A stretch of DNA of 64,000 nt from contig FZRB01000015.1 of the NCBI GenBank assembly GCA_900199595.1, positions 1 through 64,000 of the forward strand. Direction: 5' to 3'. Source of the stretch: Lachnospiraceae bacterium. Lineage in GTDB: Bacteria; Bacillota; Clostridia; Lachnospirales; Lachnospiraceae. Both the position numbers and the translations under genes were made by a program. This document shows positions 63,868 to 64,000 of the stretch, one piece after another. Each line of letters begins with the position of its first letter. Position 1 is the first letter of the stretch. The notes under the pieces were generated by a model. That model was not told the origin of the DNA, did no database searches, and saw nothing but the letters and a program-made list of their open reading frames with translations.

Positions 63868-64000
63868 AGTCGACACCTCCATATGTATCTTTTACTATTT
63901 CTTTTACTCCATGGCAGCCGATAGTTTTGATCTTGTCTTCAAACTTCTTGCTTACCATTCTGGCAAGATACTTTAGTTCTGATACATCAGGAGCTACTGC
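63827..64000 (-). CDS. C-terminal part of a protein starting outside the window
   Basis: Open frame from the right edge to TAA at 63827, giving 57 residues: DVSELKYLARMVSKKFEDKI, TIGCHGVKEI and a basic end RTKRERGKGDE. It overlaps the alpha-CTD-like gene by 41 bases and contains that gene's ribosome site, as in a coupled operon. No family is recognised from this short piece. Confidence 0.5.
   Translation of the reverse strand, partial: AVAPDVSELKYLARMVSKKFEDKIKTIGCHGVKEIVKDTYGGVDYDRTKRERGKGDE

Overview
The window reads as chromosome of a low-to-moderate GC, Gram-positive anaerobe, most likely a gut or rumen Lachnospiraceae (Butyrivibrio/Coprococcus/Roseburia-like). Supporting signs are the MBG/InlB-repeat and BspA-like secreted proteins, DUF4179 and beta-propeller proteins next to ECF sigma factors, a CarD-family regulator, AT-rich codon use, strong AGGAGG ribosome sites, and lipoprotein-based ABC importers. 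The species call is inference. Nearly all genes are on the minus strand; only a MATE transporter and an Rpn-type nuclease are on plus. I saw no rRNA, tRNA, CRISPR array or intact transposase.

Layout. 1-5.5 kb: N-terminal 1835 codons of a giant secreted repeat protein that runs off the left edge. 5.86-8.2 kb: a decayed island (KilA-N pseudogene, rlmD-like tail fragment, intact HTH-rhuM pair, frameshifted ORF) abutting the 3' end of intact rlmD. 8.2-13.6 kb: rlmD, a CarD-family gene, and an ECF sigma/beta-propeller operon. 13.8-27.2 kb: a sugar locus with a YtfQRT/YjfF-type importer, a second sugar-binding lipoprotein, a YesM-type kinase, an AraC-type response regulator, araD and an FGGY kinase, then gpmI. 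27.5-35.2 kb: MATE, GIY-YIG + DUF2130, ECF sigma + DUF4179, GGDEF, RsuA-type synthase, flavin reductase. 35.3-41 kb: two secreted proteins around an Rpn nuclease. 41.1-50.2 kb: one long import operon, oppDFABC followed by an unusual amino-acid importer made of two fusion proteins. 50.4-55.9 kb: ABC ATPase, FtsX-type permease and serine hydrolase. 56-59.6 kb: MATE and GH95 fucosidase-like enzyme. 59.7-64 kb: an uncharacterised cluster with two proteins ending in P-x-x-G-M, a double-S1 protein, a stand-alone alpha-CTD-like protein and a partial ORF.

How the genes fit together. The sugar locus looks like a complete sense-import-use unit, probably for L-arabinose or a similar furanose: lipoprotein, kinase and regulator sense it, ytf-type genes import it, and the FGGY kinase plus AraD feed xylulose-5-phosphate to central metabolism. 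No arabinose isomerase is in view. The opp/amino-acid operon would import peptides and amino acids together.

Most notable points: the rlmD-tail signature of an old integration event; an ABC ATPase fused to a degenerate RsbW-like domain, next to a permease carrying alternating solute-binding lobes; a 171-bp mosaic of nested inverted repeats inside the ABC/serine hydrolase operon; direct repeats in front of the ytfQ-type gene; and the P-x-x-G-M protein cluster.
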